DNA of 64,000 bases from Onthophagus taurus. Lineage: Eukaryota > Arthropoda > Insecta > Coleoptera > Scarabaeidae. Positions 1 to 13,500 of this stretch are shown here, in pieces. The translations under genes and the position numbers were made by a program. The stretch lies in NCBI RefSeq assembly GCF_036711975.1, contig NC_091972.1, positions 6,205,001-6,269,000 on the forward strand. Direction: 5' to 3'. Position 1 is the first letter of the stretch. Each line of letters opens with the position of its first letter. Under the pieces are notes generated by a model. The model searched no databases. It was not told where the DNA came from and saw nothing but the letters and a program-made list of their open reading frames with translations.

Positions 1-1582
1 ACTGTAATAGCTGTCATTACCGTCGCGAATTACAAAAAGTACTTTACAAAATCATTGATAGTTTCATGAATTCTGAGCATAAATATATCCAAAATCAATC
101 TTATATCTAGGGCAACAAAACCACTGTAGACTAGTGTTAATAAACGTTTACAATCGACATAAATGGTGATTATCTAATACTATTTGTTCAATTTGTTTAG
201 GTTGCCCTTAAAAATTAATTTGTCAAAATCTAATCAAAATATCAAAAAGCGGGTTTTCCAAATTATTACCCAAAATTTCGTTCTTCTAACTCTATAATAT
301 ACCCCAGCAATATTATATCAGCGATTTATTGGAAGGAGATGAGGAAGGGAAGAAGTTGGTGGCTAGGTTCCGTTGTGGAAACGAGGAGAGAGCTAATAGA
401 TACTGGATGGCCGATGAGGAGAGGTGGTGTAGGCTATGCAGGGAGGAATGGGAAACGTTGGAACATATGTTGAATGGGTGCAGTGAGTTGAGGGAGGAGG
501 AGTTGGACCGAGGGCAGATCTTAGGAGAGGGGGGAGAGGGGAAACGATGGATGAGAATGGTTGTGGGGGTAAGGAGACAAAGGGAAGGATGAGGGGATGA
601 TTGGGCCGAGGAGCCGAGGGTATGGAAATGGAGGAAGAGGGTAGAGGGTGAAAATAATATACTAATAATATATATTAGAATGTATTAAGGGGATAAAAAT
701 TGTAAATATTAAAAACAATAAAATGCTTATTAATTATTATATCAGCGAATAAAAAGTATAACTGTTTGCTGAATGTCCAAAAAATACAATTTTTTATAGA
801 TTGATTTAATAATGTAATCATTGCATTAATAAATTTATTACAGTTACCACTATTGTTCTTGTTGTTACATTTCGTAACAACTGAAACGACACATTTCCTT
901 TGCAATCAAGAAACCAAGCATACTCGGTGACTAAATCCATTGTCGTGTTGTGCTAACAACTGTCGTTTCCTCTTTTTTAGATTTTTAAAACCCTACTTGT
1001 GTCACTTTATAACAGCAATCTTTTAACTTACGCTGTAATGAACTAAATACCCACTTAAAAAATGAAATGTTCGTTGAATTTCTCTTATATATTTTTAAAT
1101 TTCTTATACATTGTTATCCTTTTACTATTGTCCCGATAGTTTCCCCATTTAAATCAGATAAAATTATAATAGCCGGTGAAATCCTAAATCTTCGATATCT
1201 CCTTGCAAAGTTTTTTTTTTGTTATTCAAGTATAAAGTAAGACAATGGACGATTGACCCTAATTCTTAATTCTTCGCCTACGCCACGTGCAAAACTTAAC
1301 GAAAGACGACGATTTAAAATTTAGAATACAAATCCTAAAGAAATCCTTGGAATTTCATTCCGCGCGACGATTTAACTTTAAATAGTCGCAAAAAATCTTT
1401 ACAATTAAACTAAATGCAACGCCACGCGATTTAATAAACCTCAATTTAGCGTTTGCGAAATTGTGAAAACCAGGTTAACATCGCGTTTCTTTAATTGAAA
1501 ATTATATATATTTCTTTGGGCGTTAAAATAACCTTGTTTCAAATACTTGCTATAGAAAATATGTAATAAATCTTTTACTTAC
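1..1582. other. Intronic DNA at left edge, with one LINE insertion
   Basis: This is most probably intron of the minus-strand ADAMTS-like gene, because the exon at 1583-1678 ends in a donor (GTAAGT on the minus strand) and the protein is incomplete there. I found no further exon before the edge. Apart from the LINE fragment at 325-734 it is AT-rich unique-looking sequence without a supported gene. Confidence 0.5.
325..734 (+). mobile_element. 5'-truncated non-LTR retrotransposon (R1/jockey-like 3' end) with target-site duplication
   Basis: An open frame from about 329 to 592 encodes the extreme C-terminus of a non-LTR retrotransposon ORF2. It has an RFRCGNEERANRYW-type stretch, then a CX2CX8HX4C zinc knuckle (CRLC...EH...C), the usual carboxy-terminal finger of R1/I/jockey-type elements. 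A 140-base AT-rich 3' tail follows. The insert is bracketed by a perfect 14-bp direct repeat, TATTATATCAGCGA, at 311-324 and 735-748, so both ends are defined. The whole reverse transcriptase and endonuclease are missing, as expected for incomplete target-primed reverse transcription. The local base composition (G-rich plus strand, about 330-640) contrasts strongly with the flanking AT-rich intron. It is dead as a mobile element. The clade assignment is from memory of the motif and is less certain than the insertion itself. Confidence 0.88.
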
Positions 1583-4500
1583 CACTAATAAGGCGCCGTT
1601 TCTGTCATCGTTTCTCAACAAAATTGCGGCTTGATTATCTTCATCTTGATATATATCGCCGATATTTTCATTTAAATTCTGTAAAATAAGAAAAAATTAT
1701 TTTCGTTTAAAGGTCATTACCATTTTCTATACAAAAGGAAACAACTTTCGATTTAAAACCAGATTCGCTCTCAATTTCAATTTTACATACAACGTGCGTT
1801 GGTTAGATAACGACATACACAAGCTTTCTACACCGCAAGCTACTAAACTATCTTTATAAAATAATTTAGAATTTATTTGAACATATTCTACAATTTTAAT
1901 GATTTATGACGGCCTTTTACAAATCGTAACATTTTAAATCTTTTTTACATTGATTTTTATTAATCTTAAGCCATTTTAAGTAATAATCTTAAAAGCCAAC
2001 CAATTAGTGTGATTTAGACGATTCAAGATGGATTTAAACTTCTTCAGGTCATCATTAAGCATTATAAAAGAGTTTTGAAACTAATTTCCAACAAGTTTAA
2101 GCGATTTAAACAAGATTAAGGATTTTTAAACGCTTACAAATGATTTTAATGGTTTCTTGAACGACTTTAAATTATATAAAATAATATATTATGAATTAAT
2201 ATAAAAATTGAGTCATATCACATAATAAATTCAAATTGAAAGCTAATAACTTATATTTTTCTTAACAAGTATAATAGAAGCAAAATTTGTTTTTTTTTAA
2301 ACGTGATACCACCCACTGTTTGATTTAAAAACGATCAAAGCTCTAACAGAAACGTTTTCGATTGCAAATCCAGATCGTATGAGCAATAAAATAGCTATGG
2401 TCCATAAAAGCACGCCAGTCACGTACTATTGTTGTAGTAACGTAACTTTTAAGTGTACGACACAAAGGAAATTTTCGATGGAAAAGTCAAGAACGCGTAG
2501 GCTAAGGCTGAGATGTATATAATAGATTTAATAAATCGAATAGATCGTACAGTTCGAATAAATCGAATAAGCGGAATGTTACGGTACTAAATTGAGTTAA
2601 TGGTTTTGGATATCTGAACACTCCCTATATGTAAAGCAAATTCCTCTCTTCAAATAAATTAGAAACTAAAAGATTTATTAGGGGAGTTTCTCGTTTGACC
2701 CATCGATAGTATCTCCCCATTCATGAACTGTTAAAATTATTGTTATAAAGAATTTACAACGATTTGTTACTTAAATGTAAAAGAACGAAATGATGCAGCA
2801 ATATTTAAGATGCTTTCACTCTCACGCGAGCATTTCTCCGACGTAATCGTGCGATTTAAACTATTACGTGATACCCCGAGAGAAAATTGCTATAACCTTG
2901 CTAACCTCTTTGATATTTATTAACATTTTCTAATGTTGTTTCAATAATTTCGCAAACAATGAAAATAATTTTAAGTATTTAAATTTTTTGTTCACGATAT
3001 ACAAAGAGGTCAATAAACTAATTCCTGGTATTGATATGGTTTGGTTTATTGGATATTTTGGAGTTAGTTCCAAAAAATTAGTACAAATAATTATTGTAGT
3101 TGTTGAGGTAAGTGTTAAGATTAATTTTGAAGGAAAGTTTGCTGCGGAGTTTAGTGTGTCCAAATTAGCTAGTTGAGCTGCAATCAGTGAAATATGATTA
3201 GCAGTCATTTCTCAATTTACGAAAGTTCTCAGACTAATCTTTTTTGAAATCTAATTCCTCTATTTTAGCACGAGAAGTTTTTAAATCAAATGTGATTCTC
3301 AATCTCAACACGTTTATTGACTTTAGTAAAGATAACATCAGAAAATACAATCAACCTTGTTTAACCGGAGCGACAAAAGAACAAAACAACAGTAGTCCAA
3401 CGGCCCAATAATAAGATCATGGCCAGGCCAAGAGATACTCTTCCTCGCCAACCTGAATTTATTATTTAAAGTATTATGTTGTCACTTATATATTGTAATA
3501 TCACACAATCTAGCATATCTATCATATAATATCAATAACTTTTTCTCCAGTCACTTCTTATAGTTTTACACACTAATTTGTGAGCCCCCATAACGTGAGA
3601 AAACTCGGGCATTGTAGTAATTCATCGTTAGATAAGATAACATACTTCTAAAAAACTGTAGCCAGCAATATATCCTCACCTCGTTAAGATTATGTATAAC
3701 TCCTTTAAATTTAACACGTCTTCAACATTTTGAAAATTTATCCTGCAACCATGATCCCTCAAAAAACAACTTATACCATCTAGATCCCTTACAATACTCA
3801 TAGAACTTTTTGCATGTCTGATACATAAAACGATCTGCACAACTCAGTATCATCACCATACAAATGACAATTTCTATGGCTATAGCTCCAAATATTCATT
3901 GTATATGTAGTAGAGAGAAGTAAGAAGTGAAAAAAGTGAAGGAAGAAGTGGTTAAGTAAATAAAATAACTTTGTGAGCTTCAGAAGTATTATTGGCTAGA
4001 CATCTACTATCCCTCAAGACTGAATTATATTTGATATTCATTAACATAGATTAGCAATGAAGCCAAGGTTTAAAAATCTTGAATTTTTCAAGTATTTTGC
4101 ACAGAAAAGGGAGTACAGATATAGGTTGCTAATTAATATTGGTTGATGCAGTTGTTCACAAGAAAACATCAACCGCGGAAAGAAGACAAGCATAGTAACT
4201 TAAGTTAGTCAGTAAAGGAAAACTTAGGAGAAACAGAAGTATCTCTACATTGTCATGATAGTATTAGCAATATCTTATCAGGTACTTCAACATAAGACAG
4301 AAGCAAAAAATTGATCTAAAATATTATATCTGTGCGAAATTAATTTTCACTATTTTAATTAACCAAGGTGCCGGAGTTCCACAAAACTTTTTGGAACGCA
4401 ACGGAACACGCTTATATTTAAAATGTTATCATTCAAAACCAATAAGTTGTCATCTACATAATCTCTCTGGTTCAAGTTAATAAATACAGAATGACGTTTT

Positions 4501-7500
4501 AAGTATGTCAAAGACACTTGATAAACACTGCGCATTCTAGCAAATTGGTCAACTGTCTATACACTTAATGCATACTATAAATGTAGCAGTTATCTTAGTC
4601 TTAATAAATTTCAATTTCAACGATAAGTTTATATAAAGTTACTAAATACGTCAAGTGCTGATTTTATAATATTAATCCTAAGGCGTTGTTAACTTAAACA
4701 GAATTTACTGCCATTCAAACATATTGATAATCTTAACTTTAAGTTATCCTTCGCATTTTTGTATTATATTAAATGTAATGTTAATGATATTAAATAATAT
4801 TAGAATACAACGTTCTTAAAATATATCGGAGACGATTTACGCTTAAAAATTTATGTCCCAATACGGATGGTACTTTTGTACGACATAGGTTAATGTATTT
4901 GATGTAAGAATTCTGTTGGAAGTTTGCAAAACGATGTATTAATTTTTAAAAGTTATTCAAACATGAACATGAAGCTGGTATCGGTCTTGTCATGGTTGGT
5001 ATTGTATCTACATATCACAAAATTATGATTAGTCAGATTCACCGACATGGTTAGTCTTCTGAACAGAAACCATCTAATACTGTCATTCGAGCGGCGATAG
5101 CAATTAAAGAGTTTATCTTCTTGATTGGGATTAATAATGATACTTCGTTTTGTTACTTGGTTTTTGGTAAAGTTTGGGAAAATTGGAAACAAGAGATAAT
5201 AACTAAGCTAAGCTGGAACGAACCACCTTAAGACATAGTAGATAACTTTAAAAACTTTTGACAGATCAATTTGAATTTGTACAAAAAATGATACAACAAA
5301 TGATCAGTTGTAAGATATCATTTTCAGAGACCTTTACCTATATCTATTTGCTCTTTTAGTTCGATTTTTAGTTAAACTAGTTTATTGTTCTATTTTATCT
5401 CTCTTTAATATTCGTTTTCTGACTATTGGGGAAAAAAATTATCAAGCTGTATTTCAAAGATGTTAAAAATTAAATTTCAAAAACGTTTATACAAATCAAG
5501 GCCGTTATTGGCAAAATTCTAAACTCTAGCCGCATAATTTGTGTTATAATTAGTAAAAAAAATTATTGCGTTGCATAGACTAAGTTTAAAATTACGTTAA
5601 ACCATATTCCGGTTCAGTTCAAATGGATAACTGTAATTAACCAAAATTTCTTCACTAGCTGCATTTCGCTTTCCGTTGCTCGCTCAATTGCACCCGCGGT
5701 TGCGCAATTTTTTGGTTATTTACCTTTTGCGAGCGAATTAGTCTCGATGAATGTTTCACAAGAAACCATGGTAAACCAGCGATTTTCAAAATATTCATTA
5801 TTTTAATGAGAGAAGACAGATAATAAAATGTCGAAACCATTAATCATTTTAATGTACTTTTTGTACAAAAGTCATATGATTTATTGACCTAAATGTTTCT
5901 GTCTTCGATGCAAAAGAAATACATAAATCGATTCGATGACTTCGGGCGGTGTAATTCCGAACACGCAACTTCCTCCTGAAGGTATTTAGTAGGAAGTTGT
6001 TCGAGCGGCACGCGATGAATTACCAAAGAATTCTCAACGATCAGTAAAACGCTTCAAAGAACAATGGTTTTAATTAACTTTTACTGCCGATTTCGATACT
6101 TATCTTTATTCGCTTACGATCTGATTAACTCGTGCTGAACTAACAGGACGAATTTAATTTATCTGATTTTAATTATCTCTACATCGATTCGTAATCGTTC
6201 TTTTAACAAGATTTTATTACTACCAATTGTACTATTGAATTCTTTTTAATACCGCTAATTAAGGTTATAGATTTATTTCATTACACAACTTTTAATTCAT
6301 TAAATTTCTTAAAGGTAAATCGATTTTATCTGAAATAGGTTGAGCGTAGGTGTAAAATGTTGCCACAGAGCGAAATTCTCATGTCGAATTTAGCATTCAT
6401 ACCTCAAGACCATATGACAGCAACAGCACACAAGACCGTGTCCCAGCCGGTTTCGTTTGGTTTCTGCGTAAAAGCACAGCAACGTTCGTTGTTGCCCAAT
6501 CGGCACGATTTTGCAGACAATGGACCAACGTGTCCTTACCGCCCTCCTTTTTGCATAACAGATACGTTTATTTTTGACGGAAATAAACCAACGTTATTAC
6601 CACTGTTAACTAAATTAAATTGTTTCAATTAAGAAAGTTTAAAATTTATAATCGACAAATGTTTTCAAGAATAACAAAAAAAAACATATATTTCCGCCTA
6701 TTCTGAGAAAGTAGATTTGTCCAACCCACCCAAATACGTATAGTTTTCCCGAAGTCATTGGACCATAAAATTTAACGATGGAGTTACATGAAACGAAAGG
6801 ATATTTAAAGCCACTTAATAGTACCAGAAAGAAACCGTACGATTATTGTTTTTTTTATATAACAACCACATATCAAATCACCAAAAAACTCGTTTTTTAA
6901 ACTTTCAATTTCCTTCGATTTTCTTGTTTTAAAAGCATTTAAGATTTTAAAACCAAACTTGTTTGGTGATTTTCCACCAAACTAGGTAAATGGTATTTGA
7001 ATAGGATGATGTTATCGCATTCCCACGCAGGGTTAAAAAGTAAATTTGGCACGTTTTCAGAACTCATTTAGGAGCGCCGCGTAAATGTTTAGCAACAACA
7101 ACGGTCAATACTGTAATAAAACTTATCTTTCTCTCTCGTTTTGCGTTGAGAATGGATGTTATGCAAGGGTTCCTCGCCTATTTTGTTATATAACATATGA
7201 GTTTTCGAGTAAAGATTTTTTCTTTTACCTCGTTTCAACGATCGCTTATTTGGTACATCAAAACCCATTAAAGTTGCGCCGCTCGCAGAGACGCGTTTGC
7301 AAAAAAAAAAAGTTTATTACTTAGTTGAAGCGGCTTCGATATGCTCGAGGCGTAACGAATAAAATAGGATTATTTATTACTTTTATTAATACTAAACCTG
7401 GAAAATCAAGGATATATTTTTCTGTTTCATAAAGAATTAGTTGAATAACTAATTTTTTTTTAAATTTTGCAAGAACCTAATTGCAAAAGAAACTAAAAGT

Positions 7501-10500
7501 CTTCTTTTAAATAATATTATTGAGACAATAGTGACAATTAGCATATTCTAATATTGGTTTCCTTTAAAAATATATATTCAAAAGAGGACATGATGTGTTA
7601 TTCAAATTTCTAAATTGGTATTCAAATATGAACGACGCAGTATGAAATAAGAAGTGATGTTATGAAATTTCACTCGTTACATAATGTACAAGAAAGAAAT
7701 AAACTTATGGTTTAACGTCCGAAGACGGTGACACTTTTAAATAATTTAAGGCACGACCTGGATTTGAACTCAATCGACTAAGGTCAAGGTTAACAAAATT
7801 TCCATAGATATAAAAAAATCGTTTAAACTATAGTTTTAAGAATTAAGATTTATATTCCAAATTAAGGTTAAAAAGTAAGTTTAAGGGTTTAATCAAATCA
7901 ATCCATAAATATTTTCTAAGGTATTAAGGTGATTTTATTATATCATAAACGATTTTTAAATTAAATGCTAAAGCTAGAGATCCTTCGTACTCTTAATTTT
8001 GGATACAAGTCTTTCCATGACACTTGTACTCAGGATATCAAAAATTAAAAAAAGCGGTTTGGATTAAATTGTTTGGGACATTTTGTCACACTTTATGACA
8101 TTCTATCAAATACATTTAATTTTTATAAGTTTCCGATTGGTTTGGCATTCGAAGGAATCTTTCTGCAGTTTTAGTACAATGAGGTTCGAATAAATTGGGT
8201 TTCTTGAAGTAGAGAAAGAACTGCTGAAGAAAGTGCTACCTTGGAGCCAACCTCACTTCAACGAACATTCCAACAGGATTCAGCACCACAAAACGGCCTA
8301 TCTGAAGGCGAATGATGGATACTTCGAACTTTAATTGACCATTGTTGTTAGTTAATGTTTGAATAAAATTTATACCAAATTTCAAGTCTCTATGTGCTTC
8401 CATTCTGTTTTTAACAACCGTGATATACAGTGCTACCAGACTTTTGTGACACTATGTATGATTTTGAATCTTTTATTTAATTATAAACAAATTTTTGAGA
8501 TTGAAATGATTTTAACAATTTTCATTAAACGATTTAGATAATTTGCACCATTTCCAAAAGATTTTAATTCAATTTCAGAATTATTTTAAACATTTACATT
8601 TTCTTTTAATAATTTTAACACTGAAACAATTTCAAATATGTTTCTAAAGTTTTAATTGTCCCTAACTTATTTCATTTTAATTAATAATATCAATAAGCGT
8701 TAAGGTTATAAAACCAAAGGAATTTTAACGTAAATCTGCCATGGTAGGTATTAGAAATGCAAGGACAATATACGTTATTACTTTTAGTTTTGCAACCCAT
8801 TTATTACCACCAACCTAATGAAATATTCTCAACGATTATATAACAAAATACTTTAAATAAAAAAAAGAAAACATTTTCCTTACCTCTGGTAATTCAACAT
8901 ACTCGACTCCGTGTTGCGAGGTGGTATTCGGTTCAACGGTCCACAATTTCAATCCTTTCTTGAACAATCCATTATTCGGCACCAAATTTAAATGAACATC
9001 TTTACCAAAAGCACGCAATTTTAAACTAGTTCTATCATCATCAATATCATCACTAAGAATTTTTTCTTTCGACTTTTTTGAATCACTTTTATTTGATTTT
9101 TCTTCGTCATTTTCTAAACTATTAATTTGAGATGATCCTAAACTTCTTTTATTACGCTGTTTCAAATGGCTTATGTTTATCACCTCGTACTCAGGAACTA
9201 AAAATATAAAAAAGAGGTTAAAAAATGATAATGTTAAAAAATTAAGATGTATGGCACTGACACGAATCTCATTCAGTTAAGAAAAAAATTAATATTTAAA
9301 TATATTGACAATGCGAATTATTGTACGTGTGTTATGTGTATCTTTTGTGTTGAAAATGTTTTTGTGGATATAACATCTTTTTTAAAAGAATTATGTAAGA
9401 AGCTGTTACATAAAAATTGTCATTCCAAGGAAAGGAATGAAAAATCTTCTTTTAATGTAAGTAAATAAATAATAAAAGTATAAAAATGTTATAAAAAAAT
9501 TACGATGTTTATGTTAATTGTTATTTAAGAAAGATATTTTTAAAAAAAGGATAAGGATGAGGAAGTTGGAAGTTTTTAGTTTTTAAGAAATAAATGCCAA
9601 GGAGATGACGTTAAATCGGTCATTAACGGATAATTAAATGAACTTACTTAAACTATGATCATCCACATGAAATGTACTCTTTAATTCCTCGATAGTCATA
9701 TGATTGTGTATCTGCAACAAAAAAAAAAATAATAATAACAAAAAATTTTAATTTCATTTTAAATCGTTGCTTAAATTAATGTCAAAGAAGTAACTTTAAG
9801 AATTAAAAAATTATTTTCTTGAACTAAATTTCTAATTTCGTGTGTCAGGAAGTAAGTGTTTCGCAGGTGCTTCAATTAAAAGTGAAACGCGTTCTTTTCG
9901 CGTTTACCTTACGAGAGCTTTGTTCACGAACGAGTAACGTGAGAGAGTCACTCGGCATTTCCGGAAATTGAGTATCTCTCTCCGGGACTAATTGGCGTTT
10001 TAGTAAAGAAGGAAGAGATTAGTGCTTATTCGGAATGTTTCGCAGGAAGAGTTTTATGGAAAGAATGTTCCATAAACTGAAACAAAATCGACATCAAATG
10101 GGTTCAAAATAGAGAATGTGCGAAATGGGGAACAAAACAAAAATTTTATTGTTTGTCTTTTACTTTCAAAACTATTGAACAATGCAAGACTGAATGCGAA
10201 AACGTGACTGCATAATGTATTAATTTTGTGAACGGGTGTTGGTTTTCTAAAATTAGAAAGGTTTTTCTATTTTAATTAGTACAAAATTTTAATGTCAACC
10301 AAATATTTTTGTTTATTATGATGACTCATAGTTGGTTTGTTGTGTAAAATGGGAATCTGCATTGAGGTCATAAAGACAAAAAAGTTACGAAGTCGTTTTA
10401 TTTTGTGAAAACAATGGGATGTTTTTGCACGTCCTGGTAAGTTCCAAAATTTAGTGGATGTCGTAAAATTTCGAAATCAAAATTTTAACACAATTTTGCA

Positions 10501-13500
10501 ATTTTAGTATTCAAATCAAAAAATTAGAAATTATAACTCTATTCTGTTACAAGATCTTGTGCAACGAATTACCAAAGGAAATTAAATCGAAGGCGTGAAA
10601 TACGATCGATTTTACATCGGAGAAAACATGCAACTTTCACTGTTGAAACGAGAAAACATGGATTTAAACAAAATAAATTTTTAAGTTTCTTTCATAATTA
10701 ATACAAAATATTAACAGTATATTTTTGTTGATTTATAACGGCAAATGTTATATTAAGGAAAAAATGAGCGAGTCTAATACAATAACAATGATTAGAGGTC
10801 AATTTTTGACATGGTTATTTTGTTAAATTGGTACAAGGTGATTCTGAGCGCGAACAATTTTTGGCGTCGATATGCCCAAATTGAAAATGTGCCAAAAACC
10901 CGACAATGAGTTAGAGGCCGAATCTGGTACAAGGTTTAAACAAAATTTAACTGTCAAGGATTAACACAAAAACTACCAGAAGTATCAAATAAAAAATAAA
11001 TCAATCTTATTTAATTATAAATTCCTTTTTTTTCCAAAAAGAAACGTTTTCTCTTTCTCTTCTGACACTTATTGCATAAAATTAAACTTATTGTTAGTAT
11101 CAAACAATAGTTGTATATCTTGAACGAGATTTGCAAATGAATAAATAATAGATATACTATACATGCATTAAATAACTACCAGTGAGAATTGTCTCACAGT
11201 ACAATACGTACCAAGTTTATTAATATAATTTTATATTAAATGAAATCCTCGTATTAATGCAATATTAATATTAATACAATTGAGCAACACATTATTAATT
11301 CCGAAAGAAAAAGAAACTTTGGTTCAGTAGGTCGCGAGGTCGTTTGCGAACAAAGCGATTTCATTGATGATATCGATCGATATAGTATTGGACAGCACAT
11401 ATTGAAGCGCCTCGGCCGCGAACGACCTTGGCTAAACTTTGAACGAAAAGCTCATGTTTTTGGTTGGGTAAGCCGAGGTCACTTGCGGTCAATACCATCA
11501 ATATGATATCAATGAAATCGAATTTAAACATCATGTTCATAGTAAAATATGATGTCGACTAAATGTCCTCCATGACTCTGCTGACATGATACCATTCTTT
11601 TAGCGATGTTTTCCGTAACAACTTTCAATAAATGTAGTTCGATTTCAGCAGCTGCACGTCTGATATTCTCCTTTAGTTCTGGAATCGTAGCAGGGTTGTT
11701 AACATCTCAACTCTCTGGCACTTCAAATAGTCCCAGAAGAAAAGTCTAGTGGGGTTAGTTCGCAAAACCTCGCTGACCAATTGATGTCACCCCTCTAAGA
11801 GATAACAAGGAAATTTGGTTTAAAGTAAAGTGGCTGTTTCATGTGCTGTGTGACATGTGGATCCATCATGTTGAAACCACATGTCATTTAAGTTTAAATC
11901 ATTGGTTTCATGATGTAACAATGATTCCTCCAGCCCACAGTGCAGACCAAACAGTTCATTTTTCTGGATGTATTGGCTTATTAAATAGCATGTAGATTTT
12001 CACTAACCCAGATGTGACAATTTTGGCGATTCACATACCCATTCAAATGAAAATGGGCTTCATCGCTCCATATGATTTTCTTGCAAAAATCAACATCCAC
12101 TTCTTTGTTTAGTGAAACCGAGTTCACAAATAACGACGTTTCTGGTGGTCTGCTGGTTTAAATCCTTGGGTGAGTTGAATGAATGGGAAGATAAACATTT
12201 TTGATGTGAAGTATATCAAAAACTTTAAACACATTCTCACGTGATAACTCAAAAAGTGTTCATTTATTGATGTTAAGACTGATCTATTTTCACATTGATC
12301 TGTAATTAAACATTGTTCAAAGAAATCTAAAGATATTAACCGATTCCTAAACAATATTATCTTAATGTCATCGCAATAAAAACAAATATCTAACACAAAG
12401 CCACCATTGACGTAAATAAACCACAACAAAAAAAATAACTATTTATCGTAGCTAATTTTGGAAGTTTTTTCTTTCAACTTCTTATTAATTCGCATTCTCA
12501 TATTTCGATCGATTTAATAAAAAAAAATTGATCACTATCATCGACTCGAACGACGTCACGTTTTTGATATACGTAACACGAAACCCAACCGTCTCTTTGG
12601 GAATTATCCAAAGTCGAAGTCGTGACATTGCACTTTCGCAATATTATTATTGTTCCGGTATCCCCAAGCATAAATCTTTTTCTCTTTCAATACGGTGTTC
12701 ACTTTTGAACTAGAACGTCTGGTATACGCAAATTGATTAAGAAAAAAAAACCGGATCAAACAAAGAAGTTTAGTTACGGTTTCTTTTTTAATCAAGATAT
12801 AGTGTCGATAGAAAAAGTATTAATAACGTTTTGATTCATTGGGTTTTCGTGTTATGACCTTAAAAGGTCGCTTGTGACGTTAGAAAAATATATTTTTTTA
12901 AATTTGAATTTAAATGACAAAAAAATAATACAATAATTATTAAATAAGCATCGTTTAACTTTCTAAAATCTACTGACACATAATTACGTTTGTATATTCT
13001 TAAAAAACCTAAATGTTACTAAAAGCTCACACGACCTTTTAGTCCTAGGCAATTAATAAAAAACATCTACGATGGAAGAGATACCTCGATTAGAAAGAAA
13101 AAAATCTACACACACAAGAACCACATGGTTAAATTGGTTATATAATCCAAGAGCTATTACCCGATTACATTACCAACAACAAGATTTTATGGCTGACAGT
13201 AAATTTATAGATGAAATTAAGTCGATTTCGTGGCATCAAAAAGATTACCTTCACTCCTCATTTTCCCATTTCAATTTTAACTTCTTCAAGGTTTTTAATT
13301 CATATTTTTTAAATAAAAATTTCACTTTGAATAATGATGTTTGAAGAATTAACAAGGATTCATTTTCCTTGAGCAAGAATTAGTCACGATTTACAAAATG
13401 CAATAATATAACAACAATTATTTCTCATAAATCATTTCAAATCAATCATCTTGTTCATTATTTTTAGTTCAAATTCTTTCAATTCTTTTATTCAATTTAA

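Noticed and set aside
3300-4150. Possible retrotransposon piece
   Set aside because: The sequence texture is repeat-like, but neither strand gave a readable gag or pol motif.
6357-6632. 91-codon plus-strand frame in a GC-richer patch
   Set aside because: No motif, no splice partners, and it lies antisense in an ADAMTS-like intron; a regulatory element is the simpler reading.
7745-7790. tRNA-like B-box word (GAGTTCAAATCCAGG on the minus strand)
   Set aside because: The acceptor stem has no partner at the right distance, and no D-arm or A-box precedes it.
9247-9468. 73-codon plus-strand frame with several cysteines
   Set aside because: It sits between two well-supported minus-strand ADAMTS-like exons and has the composition of AT-rich chance sequence.
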